DNA of 64,000 bases, taken from assembly GCA_021234155.1 (NCBI GenBank), contig JAJEKV010000011.1, positions 1,738,001 to 1,802,000 of the forward strand. Reading direction: 5' to 3'. Positions 43,610 to 54,445 of the stretch are shown piece by piece; within the stretch, counting starts at the first letter, position 1, and each line of letters begins with the position of its first letter. This stretch comes from Isoetes taiwanensis (taxonomy: Eukaryota; Streptophyta; Lycopodiopsida; Isoetales; Isoetaceae). A model generated the notes under the pieces. The model saw nothing but the letters and a program-made list of their open reading frames with translations, was not told the DNA's origin and did no database searches. The translations under genes and the position numbers were made by a program.

Positions 43610-43815
43610 AACTCTTTAGAGAATGGATGGTACGATCTTGTGCAAAGGGAATTTATTGAGTACGCTGATACAGAAGAAGAAGAAACTACAATGATTTCCA
43701 TGAGCATTTTGGTCAGTAGGGTTATTTTTATTTCTCTAACACATGATATTCCATGTTGTAGGATCTTATTAATGCAAGAAATGATCCAGAAGAAGCAAAT
43801 TCAGAAACCTACACT
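43610..43815 (+). pseudogene. RNA polymerase II subunit 2 (RPB2)-like fragment
   Basis: The frame reads NGWYDLVQREFIEYADTEEE, then ETTMISM, and after a 50 bp GT..AG stretch (43712-43761) DLINARNDPEEANSETYT. In RPB2 the same order (G-W-.-D-L-V, IEY.DTEEEETTMISM, DL..AR..PEE, Y.THCEIHP) precedes the hybrid-binding region. Sequence before and after does not continue as RPB2; after YTLHRYL it turns into unrelated but protein-like text (GDPRDVVPNDGFPFRVRED). About 60 codons were captured together with an intron-like gap, which points to copying of genomic DNA and not mRNA. It is not a working subunit. Confidence 0.65.
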
Positions 43816-46052
43816 CTACATAGATATCTTTACCCTGGCTTGGGGGATCCCAGAGATGTGGTCCCAAATGACGGATTTCCTTTCAGGGTCCGAGAAGATG
43901 GGATCACGCAGTAAGCACACCTTATTGCATAGTAACTGTGCAAAAATCCTGCCCCTTATAAGGAAGACTAGGGAAAATTTGGAGTGGGTTTGTCTCGTAT
44001 GATCCTCCACGGAATAAGATGGGATCTGTTCGTGAGTGGTCTGAATCGACGGGAAGTTGTAAAATCTTTCATACGTTACAAAACTGAAGCAGCCTTGTTA
44101 AGAAACATTGTTCACATATTGAGTAGTGCATATGGAGTAAAATTTTATAAAATCCATCATTTAGAGCATGGGTTGACAAATCATTTCGGGATAAATTGCC
44201 TACTATTGTATAAGATGACAACTTTAGAGAGGCTAGAGATGCCAATCAGATAGTATTCTCCTCTTATCAAGTCTAGGAATAAATGTTTCATTTTATTATA
44301 TGTCAGTTAAAGGCCAAACGTTTTGCATTCAAAACAAAGGGGACTACCACGAGAAATACATTATAAACATAGCAATATTTCGATAATGCACTGGTTTCTA
44401 TCTCAATGTGTGTATTTTTGTATCTAGTTTCGTTATCCTTACTAATGCGTGAGTGACTATTTTACTAGAAAAAAATGATTTTGACTATGGCAAAACACTA
44501 TCTACCAATGGTAAACAGTTTTCCTTGGACATGTCTTATCTTTTCATGGAAAATGTCAATCTGAGTTCCTAGCTGGCCAACATTTTACTAATTTTCCCTT
44601 TTTAAACCAAGTGTTCCACTATAATGAGAAGAAAAAATCATGTTTTTTTGTTGATTCTACTCGCCATTACTGGATAGTACATGCAAAATAAATTTTAAAG
44701 ATTTTTTTGGTTAGCAAACACATGCTGGAAGAAGTGTCAAATTCAATTGTACAAGAGTTGTTTTTTCTTATCTAATCTAGAGGTAGCTTCTATAGAAAAC
44801 TAAGATTCTATTTTTACATATTGCAGTTTTTTTGGTTGATATACATTTGAAAGGAAGCAACCGCCTGCTTTAGATTAGATGTGGCAACAGTTCTGGATGC
44901 CAAGTGCGAAGAAAATATAGTTTAGGAAGCTCACTCCTCTATGGTACAATGCCACGTGTGATTGAAAGGTGTAGTTGACCAACTACAAATCCACAATTGA
45001 GTATTCAGTTATTTGCAAATTTTATCCTGATTATGGTAATTGACAAAGGTATGGAGGAATTGGAAATGCACGATTTAATTCAGGTTGCAATTGCAAGAAC
45101 TCTTGCACAGCTTTGAAGGAAGTTTAGAAATTCAAAACGCAAATGTGGGGCAGGGCTTCAAAAGAGCTTCTAAGCCTTCACACCCTTTCTCGTTGCATCA
45201 GCTGATTTAATATTTAATATATAAGGATTGAAATACAACTGAGCTTGGACCCCCATTAGCCTAGATTCCATCATTGTGAGTTCGACTTTACTTTCTTTCA
45301 AAACGTGTTTTAGATTGTTAACTTTCAAGGACAAGGGCAATGTTCAATTTACCAATTTGGGTCGTATCATTGCGAAAAATAGTGTATAGCATAAAGATGA
45401 TAGGGAAATCACAAAATAACTTGCATAAACACAATGAAATGCACCCCCTACACCTCAGGGGAAGGAATACAAGATGAGTGCATCAAATATGTAGCATAAA
45501 AATGAGAGGTAATCACAATGCAATGTGAAAACATGTACAAGATCAAATAGGTTGCTTTAACATTGATCATCGATCAAACAATTATAAATACAAATGACTG
45601 ATCTAAAGTGCACCTAACAAGCTCCATGAAGGAAGTCTTACTAGGCCATCATTTCCTCATCATCTAGTATGAAATATATATGAAGCATCCAAGGTTTTGT
45701 TGCATGCCATAACATTATCTAGTCTTTTCTATATTGGCTTGTATTAGTAGAGTAGTTGATGATGACAAAAGAAGTTAGCATTTTCCATGTTTTCAATCTC
45801 ATATTTGATGCAATTTTATGTTTATGCTTTTGAACGCGCCATGTTTAGATGACTCAACTATCTCATACAGTGTCAAAAGTGTTACTACCATCATCAATTT
45901 ATCCTTGACTAAACCTTCACACAAGCATTAAAGAATACCGCCTCTTTAAGAGAATTATACTAACATAGAAGTTTTATAGACAAATTCGTGTAACATGCTT
46001 AATAGTCCTATGAAATAAATAAAAATCAATGGACCTACTCTAAAAATGCTTG
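43816..46052. other. AT-rich spacer, no gene seen
   Basis: Short ORFs only, without domains. No repeat or RNA gene was recognised. Confidence 0.5.
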
Positions 46053-47498
46053 TGATATGGTCTGTAGGGTATGGGATAAAGCCTTGGAAAGGTTGGGCCC
46101 CATTGGATAATGATTTCCTTGAAAAATTTGGCCATCTGATGTATTGGTTTATCACTAGGGATGACATTGTATAACATTTGGTATCAGAGCTAAGATTTAA
46201 TTCCTCATGGCAACATTAGTGTATTCCACATGCTTGAGGGCAAGCATCTCGAGGAGGGGAAGGAATTGATATTGTATGTGGGGTATGGGATAAAGCCTTG
46301 GAAAGGTTGGGGCCCATTCGATAATAGTTTCCTTGAAGGATCTGCCTTTCTAGTGTGTTGGTTATCACTAGGATGACAATGTACAACATTTGGTATTAGA
46401 GCTAAGGTTCAATTTCTCGTGGCAACATTGGTGTGTTCCACATGCTTGAGGGCAAGCATCCCGAGAGGGGGAGGAATTGATATGGTCTGTGTGCCTAGGG
46501 GTATGGGATAAAGCCTCATAGAGTGGGGGCTCATGAAGGATCCGTCCTTTTGATGTGTTAGTTATCACTAGAGGTGCTAGTGCATAACATTTGGTATCAG
46601 AGCTAAGGTTTAATTCCTCGTGGCAACATTGGTGTGTTCCACATGCTCGAGGGCAAGCATCTCGAGGGGGGAGAGGAATTAATATAGTCTGTGGGGTATC
46701 GGATAAAGCTTTGGAAAGGTTGGGGCCCATTGGGTAATGGTTTCCTTGAAGGCTCTCCCCTTTTGGTGTGTTGGTTATCATTAGGGATGACAGTGTACAA
46801 CATTTGGTTTCAGAGCTAAGGTTCAATTCCTCGTGGCAACATTGAGATGTTCCACATGCTTGAGGGCAAGCATGCCTAGGGTTATGGGATAAAGCCTCGT
46901 AGATGTTGGGGCTCACTGGATAATGATTTCCTTGAAGGATCTGCCCTTTTGGTTTGCTGGTTATCATTAGGAATGACAGTGTACAATATTTGGTATCAGA
47001 GCTAATGTTCAATTCCTCACGGCAACATTGGTGTGTTCCACGTGCTTGAGGGCAAGCATCTTGAAGAGGGGGAGGAATCGATATGGTCTGTGGGGTATAG
47101 GTTGGGGCCCATTGGATAATGATTTCCTTGAAGGATCCGCCCTTTTGATGTGTTGTTATCACTAGAGGTGCTAGTGCATAAGTACATTTGTGGGGGTATA
47201 GGATAAAGTCTCATAGAGATTGGGGCTCATGAAGGATCCGCCCTTTTGGTGTGTTGGTTATTACTAAAGGTGCTAGCGCGTAACATTTGGTATCAGAGCT
47301 AAGGTTGAATTTCTCATGGCAACATTGATGTGTTCCACATGCTTGAGGGCAAGCATCTCAAGGAGGGGAAGGAATTGATATGGTCTGTGGGGTATGGGAT
47401 AAAGCCTTGAAAAGTTTGGGGCCCATTGTATAATGATTTCCTTGAAGGATCCGCCCTTTTGGTGTGTTGATTATCACTAGGGATGATAGTGTACAACA
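46053..47498 (+). mobile_element. Tandem array of TRIM retrotransposons (8 LTR-like units, 6 primer sites)
   Basis: Units of about 200-215 bp repeat head to tail. Each has a 112-124 bp LTR-like block starting TGATATGGTCTGTGGGG and ending GT(A/G)(T/C)A(T/C)AACA, two T's, a Met-tRNA primer site TGGTATCAGAGC, about 75 bp of spacer (TCGTGGCAACATTGGTGTG, GAGGGCAAGCATC) and a polypurine tract (GAGGGGGGGAGGAAT). LTR blocks start at 46053, 46267, 46478, 46680, about 46871 (5' end lost), 47079, about 47190 (joined to the previous block) and 47376. Primer sites lie at 46179, 46391, 46592, 46805, 46991 and 47287. The last block ends at 47498 with no primer site, as a 3' LTR should. Flanks GCTTG/TCTTG could be a worn 5 bp target duplication. 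There is no coding capacity. Confidence 0.88.
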
Positions 47499-50400
47499 TC
47501 TTGTGCTATTACAATATCCTTCTTTCAATGGAACTCCTCGCCACTGTTCCACCTTTTCCCCAAGCTTGCCTTACTGTTAGTTTTTTTTTTTTTGTCTCTC
47601 AAGTTCAGTGCTTATTTATTCGTCTTTCAACAATTTGAGATGAGTCTCCACAATTTGTTCAAGCTTTTCAGTTTCTTGAAAAACTTTGCATTCAATTTTA
47701 GCTAGAAATTTATCCTTTGAAGTGGTTTGCAGCTATAATTTAGTCAAAAGCTCGTTCTGCACTATAACTTCAAAATAGATGTGAAACACTTTCTCTATTA
47801 TCAGTAATTCATGCAATGATATGGACAATTTGTCAAGGTACTCTTATTCTCTTGCTTAATGGACACTGCAAATTAGTGCCACATTTGATTCAACCCAAGA
47901 ACTGCAAAATGCGTGTCGTCAAGTTGCCATGACAACAAATATGGAACCTTATGTGTTGAAGAGTGACAACACTAGATAAACTGTGAAATGCTTGAATGAT
48001 AGTTGCTCTTAGAGGATGCATGTCTCATATACTCTTGGGAGCAATAATTTTTTAAATAGAACCATGCAGAAGGACATGCACATCATTCTGCATCATCCGC
48101 TCTGTCGATGCCCCAAATTCTGCAACAAGCACAATCTCAACCGTCCACGTGGTAGTGATCTATGACTGAAAGTAGGCGTCGGGTCCTTTGTGTGGGCCAG
48201 AAAATGGCCAAGAGAGAGGGCCTTTCCCCTACATGAAAGATCACTTAGGTTTTCTCGCATCCTCCACCATAAGAAACTAAGGTGTGCCCAAAATAACAAC
48301 TCAAACAAGGTGCTGCGCACGGAGGGTTGCCCTCCAGTTTCTTGAGGGTGACGTGGCCTAAATCAAACCGTGAAGTCATGTTTTCACAATCTATATTTAA
48401 ATTAAGGTAGACCCCTACCATGTTCTTAAAATCAGTTTGTAGGTCCCCTACATTCATGTACAAGCCCGTTCAGTTCACTGGACGTTAATGAAAATACTAT
48501 GAACCAAGAAAATCATGGAGCAGAGAAGACTATGCTAACCGCCACAAGAATATAGTTATCAAGCATAGCCATGTGGATGGTGGTAATTTTCTTACAAGCT
48601 CTTGCTTTGTAGTATTTTAAGTTTAAGAAAATAAAGATTCCTTTCCTGGAGATGGCTTTTGATGAAAATCTGAAGATTTGTTTGACTTGGCGGACAGTGA
48701 AATCTACCCTTAGGAAAATATAAAGCTAATGGCTAAATTCTCCACTCAATACTGGTCCTTTAGTTCAGTTATACAACACCTTGACAGTGGTGCACAATTG
48801 AGCATTGCATGAAAACCTTGGTAGAAATGGCTATTTTGTTTGGATGCACGACGGTTGCATTGCTTATTCAGGGTTTGTTTGGGGAACTCAAACGAAGTAG
48901 CCACTACTCTCCGGTTAAAATGAAATATCAAGCCTATGGTAATCATAATAGAATCCAGGATTTGACTATCATTTGTATCATGCACCAAGTCCTACAGGAT
49001 TAAATAAAATATCAAGCTCATGGTAATCACAATAGAATCCAGGATTTGGCTATCATTTTGAATCAAGTATTAAATATTAGCTCTCATTCCATAGAAGACG
49101 TTTTTGCATGTGTTTTTTTCAATGCAGAAGTGATAGCTAGATTACTAAGTAGCATAAAATTAACCAACTTTCAGGACTATTAATCAGTGGATGTTTGTGT
49201 ATGCAAATAAGTTATTGTTTGTAAGATCCAAATATAGGTTTCGAATTCAAAATACAAAGAATTATCATGTAACAAGCTAGAGAGAATTTTGGACTAGAAT
49301 TATATAGCAAATAGTTGTAATACTAGGTAACATACATATCATAATATATATATACAAGTTTTTGTACTATGAATGGGTTCGTGAGCTATGATTTATGAAG
49401 ACGCGGAAATAAAATCTTGGCTTAAATGGATTGGAATACACTGAAAGAGTCGAATTTAGTGGAATCCTCATACAACGATTGAAGATCTAAGCGGATTAAG
49501 AAATCCTAAAGGATCTAGAAGAATCTTCAAAGGATCTTAGACAGTCTAAGGATATATTAACATCCCTTTATAATTCTCATTCTTTCAAATTCCATAAAGA
49601 TTCCAACATTATCTAGAAACATTTGCATTTGTCACTGTTATTCTATTCTACATAACCTTGGATTTGTTTTTGAGGCCACAGGTGTTTCGACACATGTTAT
49701 ATTGCAAAATAACATTCTCACCGAGAAAATGTTACCTTTTGGGAACTGGCAATTTCTATACAAAAGATTGTCTACGCATTGGGTGGGTACATGCGCATAC
49801 TATAAACATAAGTTCGTACATGCACATACTATAAACATAGGTTCGTACATGCACATACTATAAACATAGGTTCGTACATGCACATACTATAAACTAGACG
49901 TGGCCTTCCTCTCTTGTTATTCAATTCCTGAAGGCTTTATAAAACATGGATCTAGCATTATTTTGCTTCCCTAGAAGGCAAAAACTTTTAAAATCAATTT
50001 GTTTTGTGCGTTTACATAGTTGCTTAAATTTGTCATTTTCAAGTCCTTATAGCATTTCCTTGGTCCTTTCTTATGTTGGATTTGCCTTGTAAATTTTAGT
50101 GTATTGCATCTTTCACTTCCTAATGGACCCAAAAGCAAAAGCAACGTGTACTATCATAATTGACAATTTGAATGACAATTTTCGTTGAAATGTGATGTTT
50201 TCTTAACTTTTTCGACGTTATAAATCCATATTTTCACCTATAAAAAACTTTTTGTTGATCAACAAGCAACAAAGCCACATATCACATATCAACTAGACTA
50301 TTACTTCTTTTGAAAGGAGTAACAAACCTACAAAATTACCCGTGACCTTTGTCCCCACAACCTTTATGTATTACCAAACCATTTGACTACCACCACAGTG

Positions 50401-51029
50401 AGTCTATACCCCTTACAAATTCAAGGCTAAACTACGACCGCAAAGAATAAAAGCTCCTATGATCAAGTGAGTAGATGTTAGCCTCCAATAAAGGGTATGA
50501 TAGAGACCACCTTGCCTTAAGTTGCATCCAGGTTTATTAACACTATTCAAGTTCCGTGCTCACAAATTTCCTGACCCTTGCAACTGCAAACATGTTCCAA
50601 ATTCCCTTCTTACCTTTATTTACATTAAAAAGGGATAATGAAAAGGACATTTTGGCTTCAATTGCCAAGACCTTCTCCACAAGCACCAACTAATACCAAA
50701 GATATCAATCGCAACCTTCGGGACGCACAAAGATTCGGGGAATAACGGCTAGCAAATCAATACAAAGGCAAAAACAAATGCTTCATGCTCAACGGTCCAA
50801 TATATGACGCCGTCAACTGCTGGAATCCTAGCACGATTTGTCAGTTGATACTTTGGACCCAATTGCTTACCAATGATTGACATCTGAGTCATGTTACACC
50901 AGATGAAGTTGTGAGATGCTTCATCATATATGCAAGGAAAGCATAAACAAAAAAAAACTAAGTAATGATTACATAGGTCCTTTCGCTTGGTGCAAAAGAA
51001 TGATTCCATTAAGGATCAAAAAACGATGC
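47499..51029. other. AT-rich spacer with two minisatellites
   Basis: No gene is supported. A unit of about 86 bp (AAATATCAAGC.CATGGTAA then AATAGAATCCAGGATTTG) is duplicated at about 48919-49075. A 29 bp unit is repeated nearly four times at 49787-49895. ORFs are short and domain-free. Confidence 0.5.
49787..49895. repeat. 29 bp minisatellite, 3.75 copies
   Basis: GTACATGCACATACTATAAA then CATAGGTTC repeats with starts at 49787, 49816, 49845 and 49874; only the first copy has two changes. There are no independent spacers. Confidence 0.92.
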
Positions 51030-51032
51030 ATT

Positions 51033-51110
51033 TGCTGCTTGCACAACCCATAATCTTAGGGTCTTGTCATTGAATCCAGTCAAGAATATACTTGCAAATG
51101 GCATGCCATT
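51033..51110 (-). pseudogene. Possible WD40-repeat exon remnant
   Basis: The minus strand reads ASIFLTGFNDKTLRLWVVQA, which has the end of a WD40 blade (GxxDKTLRLW). Only one blade is seen and neighbouring frames do not continue it, so it may be a single exon of a decayed or fragmented gene. A chance match is possible. Confidence 0.3.
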
Positions 51111-52679
51111 GCAAACATTGCAGGGAAGTAATTCTCAAATACACTGAAATTATCATTATAGACATCAAGATAGACGTTTGCAATTAATCATGCTTACATC
51201 ATCATTTGTTAAGCAGCCTTTCACTTTGAATCCTTTAGCTTTAGTTAGTCTCTTTTCGGTTTGAGATGACTTGAGTAAAAGTGCATCCTCAACAATTTTC
51301 CCCGCAAAAAACCTAATAAATTGGTTCCCACAAGCATTAGAAACATGCCAACCAACCATTTTACCTCAACTATAGGACGGATAGTGCTATCCTCGCATCT
51401 ATTAGCACACACCATCTTGACAGATTCTCCATTGAAAATAATATACGGATTTGCAAAGACATAATCCTTCATCTTCAATAGCAAGATCAAATGAAGGGAA
51501 ACAAACGCCCTCATTTTGTTCCCCGCACTTGCACATCAGGGCTATGGGGATCTAAATGCAAATTTGGAACTCAGTTTCAGGTCCATTTTGAACCTAATTC
51601 GTATGACGGCTACTCCATATTTATGGAGATATTCGGCACATTTCTTAGAACAATAGCTTTTGAAGACGATAAAGCATTTGAAAATGACGATTTCTCACTT
51701 GAAGATCCAGACATGGCATTTGGAGGAAGCAAATGCATCCAAAGAAGCCGGTGATTGCGAAAGCATGAAGCGCCTGAAAGGAAAGGTCTATTTGGCATTT
51801 TAAGAACAAAAAGTGTTACGTCTAGAATAAATATGCCTATCTACATAACATAGAAAGAAGAGAATAAGTTAACATGCAAAGTTTTCACAGAGTGTTATGC
51901 ATGTGATAGAGGTAGAGAAAAGACAAACAAATATGCTTGCATGTGCCATCTTGTCTATTGCTTCACCACCATGAGCGGAGTCAACCTAGCTTTGCAATCT
52001 CTATAGATGGGAACGATGAGGTTATAGAACCCCCTATTATTCTCCCAAAATGGATACTCCATCCGCTAAATCCTTGCATGAGAAGTCCAGACCGCACACA
52101 TTTTGTATCGTAAGTAAGTCTTTGCGATCATCAAAAACTATTTTTACTTGATGTATGCGACAACTAATACCAATTTTTCTCGAAACATCATATTTCACAC
52201 TATTGAACACCCTACACAATTGAATACCTTCCCAATAACACAAACCCAACAAGTTGCAAGTGAAAAGAGTCACAACCAAAGACATTGGTAAATATCGTAA
52301 AACAAAAGAACCCAATTTACTTGGAGTCTCCTTCGTTACAACAAAACCTATCATCATAACAAAGATTAAACAATATAGAGATTAAAGATCATGCAACCTT
52401 ATAACTATCCGGGTGGACCCAAACAACCCCTTTTGCAAAAGAGCAAATGCACAAGAAACTCACATCTAAACTTAGACATAGATATCACGTAAAATGAAAG
52501 TACGGGGCATAATATGACACTTATAGCGGCTTGCATGGCTCAATTACAAAACGAAAATGATCTCGGAACATAAAAGCACCTAGCAAAAACTATCTATTAA
52601 ACTATTAGTGCATATTTTTGAATGTGCCGAGACTTACAAAGAACGAAGTCCGAAGACTATTTTCCTTTAGAACATCAAT
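51111..52679. other. Spacer with weakly protein-like minus-strand frames
   Basis: Minus-strand frames at 51165-51514 and 52037-52357 are open for 60-106 codons and read more protein-like than their neighbours, but I recognise no domain and cannot join them by splice sites. They might be remains of one minus-strand gene together with the WD40-like and kinase-like pieces. Confidence 0.25.
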
Positions 52680-53090
52680 AAGAGGCCCGGATCCGATGAT
52701 GTGGCCTCATCTTGTATGAATGCCAAAACTTCCACGATTCTCCTCATGGATGGACGATGACCGGGTTGACTTGCAAACAATCGGCGACCAGTGCCACCAA
52801 CTTTGTCGCCCGAATAGGATAAAGTCCTTTCAGTTCTGGATCAAACAAAAGGAAAAGACTATCGGTGTCATGCAAAGAACTTCTTCACCATTTGATAAGG
52901 TCCTTTTCTGCACTTGATAAAGTCTCGTCCATGCGTTACTTTACAATAGAGTCGTGAACTAAAGGAATATGAAAAGGATTGGTTGCTACTCAATACCAAG
53001 TAAACATGTTTAGCACAAGAATGTTTCCTAGACAGATTGGAAGCTAAGCCATAGGCATAATTGCCTTTGTAACTAGATAAAGCCAAGGCG
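52680..53090 (-). pseudogene. Receptor-like/cytoplasmic Ser/Thr kinase C-lobe remnant
   Basis: Read on the minus strand, one frame gives AEKDLIKW, a stop, then DTDSLFLLFDPELKGLYPIR and ATKLVALVADCLQVNP; a one-base shift then gives GHRPSMRRIVEVLAFIQDEA. This is the subdomain X-XI pattern of plant RLCK/RLK kinases (LVDP.LEG.YP...A......CL...P..RP.M..VV..L). Further upstream a YGLASNLSRK segment near 53040 may be the worn DFG loop. The stop and frameshift mean it is not functional. The N-lobe is absent. Confidence 0.55.
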
Positions 53091-54445
53091 AGTCACAAGT
53101 AGTTTACCAAGATGTCTGAGTTTGTCCCAGTTGTGCTTCTCCAAAAGCCATAGCCCGTTAGCTTTGCATGAAACTCGTCATCAATCTGAATGTTATGCAC
53201 TAAATTCTCTAAATAAAACCTGCAAGGTTCCAAGGAAACATAATGCAGCTTTTGAGAATACAGCAAAACGATCGAGGCTAGCGAAAGGTTTACCTTGGTT
53301 GGTGCATTCTCGTGTAAGTAGGTTAAGCCATATGAGCCTTGCTTCTACGCTAATTCTGATTCTAACTAAAAATCCAAGTATGAATTGCACACTCGGAGTA
53401 TGGGAAAAATCGTGCAGTCAGGAACTCTCCATCCTCACGTCGGCTCCCGCTTTTTCGACTCATTTCTCTCATGCCGATGGCCTCCATGCATCCAAACTTC
53501 CGGTTAGCCGGTATGCACAGCAGCCGCCTGGCAACAGGGATGACCTAACATTTACAGCTTACAGCAGGTTTTTAGCAGTTTTTGGCATATTCTAGGTATA
53601 TGCTAGCATATACCATGAATATGCCAAAAACCCACATAAACAAGGGATTGCCCCCCTAGGGGCAACCCAAAAAGCATATGAGACTTTATCCTATTGGAAA
53701 TTCAACATCTAAAGGTGACAAACCGAACGTGGTCTTAAACCCAACCAAGATAAGCACAAGCTCCATGAAGTGGAATATGAAGAGGGAATCATATGCCCAT
53801 CTAAGCATAAGACTTGGGTTATGAAGGGTCAGATTGGATTTATAGGGATAAACAAAGATTGAAGTTCCTCCATAGTGAGAGAACTATATTTCAGAGAAAC
53901 GAATTGAAAATTATGACCATTCATATCTTAAAGCCATTCCTTGCAAGATGCTTAGATTTGCAAGAAAATACACATTCGAGATGTTGACCATTGAGATGAA
54001 GAGAGAGAAATGAACATAGTGAGAATAATAAAAGGAGCATAGGAAGACATCCCTGACAATGATCCATATAGAAAAAGTGTGCATTTATTCATCGTACATT
54101 GAATGCAACTTCCTTAAGTTTCTGTAATTAATTCTGAATTTCTGTAGCTTCTTTGACTTTAGATTTTTTGAGAGGCTTGCCGGTTTATTCACCTCAAAAT
54201 TTGGCCATTGCCTTCTAAAAGGCCAATGAATAATAGCTGGCAAATGGATGTAACCAAGTTGCTAGCTGTTGGATTATCATTTCCAATCCAAGGCTATCCT
54301 ATCCTGGGAATGGTTACATGCCAGATTAAGATCCTGAATGAGGAGGCATATACTTGGCTATTGCACATGCCAAATATCATATGCAGAATTTTCTTTCGCA
54401 AGAGCACCACCTTTAATTATGTTTGTGTCTCCACAGTAGCCGCTC
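53091..54445. other. Spacer downstream of the PPR genes
   Basis: A 157-codon plus-strand frame (53122-53595) has no recognisable domain and biased composition; I do not call it a gene. The stretch contains a striking palindrome at 53579-53630 and the probable 3' UTR of the PPR gene that ends at 54446. Confidence 0.4.
53579..53630. repeat. 52 bp near-perfect palindrome
   Basis: TTTTTGGCATATTC at the left equals the reverse complement of GAATATGCCAAAAA at the right, and the centre TATATGCTAGCATATA is a perfect 16 bp palindrome. Only two adjacent positions per 26-base arm do not pair (TA against AT). There is no loop. Confidence 0.92.

Noticed and set aside
46368-47162. 264-codon open frame on the minus strand with repeated segments
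   Set aside because: It is simply the translation of the TRIM array; the amino-acid repeats match the DNA unit and contain no domain.
46179-47298. TGGTATCAGAGC motifs as pieces of tRNA genes
   Set aside because: They match only the complement of a tRNA 3' end and sit beside LTR ends, as primer-binding sites do; no cloverleaf could be drawn.
49787-49895. 29 bp repeats resembling a CRISPR repeat length
   Set aside because: They are directly tandem with no spacers; it is a minisatellite.
53122-53595. 157-codon plus-strand open frame
   Set aside because: No recognisable domain, biased Ser/His/Lys content, no splice or neighbour support; its end overlaps the 52 bp palindrome.
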